DNA from: an uncultured Clostridia bacterium
GTDB lineage: Bacteria; Bacillota; Clostridia; Oscillospirales; CAG-272
NCBI GenBank assembly: GCA_947367285.1
Contig: CANBDB010000095.1
Coordinates: forward strand, 1 to 5,980
Direction: 5' to 3'
Length of the DNA stretch: 5,980 nucleotides
A model generated the notes under the pieces. The model had not been told where the DNA came from. It worked only from the letters and a program-made list of their open reading frames with translations, and did not search any database. Below, piece by piece: positions 5,407 to 5,980 of the stretch (positions are counted from its first letter, which is position 1; each line of letters opens with the position of its first letter). Both the position numbers and the translations under genes were made by a program.

Positions 5407-5884
5407 TGGAATAGAATTCAACATTGTAAAGCTTCTCGGCAAGGGGAAGGGCGGTTATTCGTATCTTGCCGAGCGCGATGGACAAAAATTCGTTCTAAAG
5501 CAGATACATCACGAGCCGTGCGATTATTACACCTTCGGGGACAAGCTCGCAAGCGAGCTTCGTGACTATGAAACCCTATCCCGAGTGGGAATCAATATGC
5601 CCAAGCTACTCGACGTGGATGTGGAAAACGAGAGAATTTTAAAGGAATTTATCGACGGCGAGACAATTATGTCTCTTGTGGAACGCGGAGTTGACTGCTC
5701 CGAGTATATCGATCAGGCAAGGAAAATGTGTGCTTTGCTCTATCCCGCGGGGCTCAACATTGACTACTATCCCACCAATTTTATTCCGCAGGACAACGTT
5801 CTATACTACATTGACTACGAGTGCAACGTGTACAGCGACGAGTGGAATTTTGAAAATTGGGGCATTAAATATTGGCAAAAATAA
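5396..5884 (+). CDS. Minimal protein kinase-fold protein (RIO/Bud32/APH-like), target unknown
   Basis: Encodes only 162 residues, yet carries the core kinase motifs in order: glycine loop L14-G-K-G-K-G-G-Y-S-Y23, ATP-binding lysine K35 in V-L-K-Q, a helix-C glutamate (E54 or E59), hinge K83-E-F-I-D-G-E-T, catalytic loop N121-I-D-Y-Y-P-T-N128 with D123 and N128, and metal-binding D140 in I-D-Y-E (in place of DFG). The usual HRD histidine is replaced. A missing large C-lobe and the I-D-Y-E form fit small kinases of the RIO, Bud32 and aminoglycoside-phosphotransferase types better than classic Ser/Thr kinases. The substrate may be a protein or a small molecule. No good ribosome binding site precedes the ATG, which lies inside thiI (11-base overlap), so it is probably translated by coupling to thiI. 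No membrane segment or PASTA-type domain is present. Kinase fold is well supported; function is not known. Confidence 0.82.
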   Translation: MTVNGIEFNIVKLLGKGKGGYSYLAERDGQKFVLKQIHHEPCDYYTFGDKLASELRDYETLSRVGINMPKLLDVDVENERILKEFIDGETIMSLVERGVDCSEYIDQARKMCALLYPAGLNIDYYPTNFIPQDNVLYYIDYECNVYSDEWNFENWGIKYWQK

Positions 5885-5933
5885 TTTTTCTTTAGAAAAT
5901 TCTTATAAATCTTCCGAAAGGAGACTTTAAAAA

Positions 5934-5980
5934 ATGAACGAAAACAAATTTGATTCTCGCGCGCTTGCCCTTGCGGCAAT
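5934..5980 (+). CDS. 5' end of an unidentified gene, cut by the window edge
   Basis: An ATG at 5934 follows a good AAAGGAG (5917-5923) at 10 bases and opens a frame that stays open to the window end. The visible residues are MNENKFDSRALALAA. They are too few to assign a family. It lies 49 bases after the kinase gene with no terminator between, so it may belong to the same operon. Confidence 0.6.
   Translation, partial: MNENKFDSRALALAA

Noticed and set aside
5883..5901. AATTTT/AAAATT hairpin after the kinase gene
   Set aside because: The stem is only six AT pairs with no following U-run, so it is not a credible terminator; chance in AT-rich DNA is likely.
1..5980. CRISPR arrays, tRNA or rRNA genes, insertion sequences, riboswitches
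   Set aside because: No spaced repeat array, cloverleaf, transposase-like frame or terminal inverted repeats were seen, and gene leaders are too short for known riboswitches.

Overview
The window looks like a chromosomal segment of a spore-forming low-to-mid GC Firmicute, most likely a Clostridia-type anaerobe. The main evidence is an intact sporulation sigma factor of the SigK type. Supporting evidence is a Mini-ribonuclease III gene, a ThiI without a rhodanese domain, strong GGAGG-type ribosome binding sites and sigma-A-like promoters. No sign of a phage, transposon, CRISPR array, tRNA or rRNA was seen.

Layout. Left: a VanZ-like membrane protein gene (45-662, +) converges on a low-specificity threonine aldolase gene (714-1739, -). 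The two share a strong bidirectional hairpin terminator at 669-698. Middle: sigK (1818-2504, -) lies upstream of the aldolase gene, which also has its own near-consensus promoter in the 78-bp gap between them. A 211-bp divergent control region (2505-2715) follows. It holds a near-consensus sigma-A promoter for the rightward operon, a tentative sporulation-type promoter for sigK, and several palindromes and repeats. Right: a tightly packed + strand operon runs mrnC (Mini-III), a cyclophilin-type PPIase, a flavin reductase-like flavoprotein, thiI and a tiny kinase-fold protein. The gene junctions are 2-bp gap, 1-bp overlap, 4-bp overlap and 11-bp overlap, in that order. A further gene starts at 5934 and runs off the window.

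How the genes relate. Mini-III (23S rRNA end maturation) and ThiI (4-thiouridine in tRNA) are both stable-RNA processing or modification enzymes, so the rightward operon is a housekeeping RNA-maturation and protein-folding cluster. The flavoprotein and the minimal kinase are its unexplained members. SigK is the late mother-cell sigma factor; its gene is unbroken (no skin-type insertion) and encodes a hydrophobic N-terminal pro-sequence. This suggests control by proteolysis rather than by DNA rearrangement. No clearly new defence or mobile system is visible. The most interesting items are the small kinase overlapping thiI, the structured sigK/mrnC divergent region and the lysine-rich tail of the flavoprotein.
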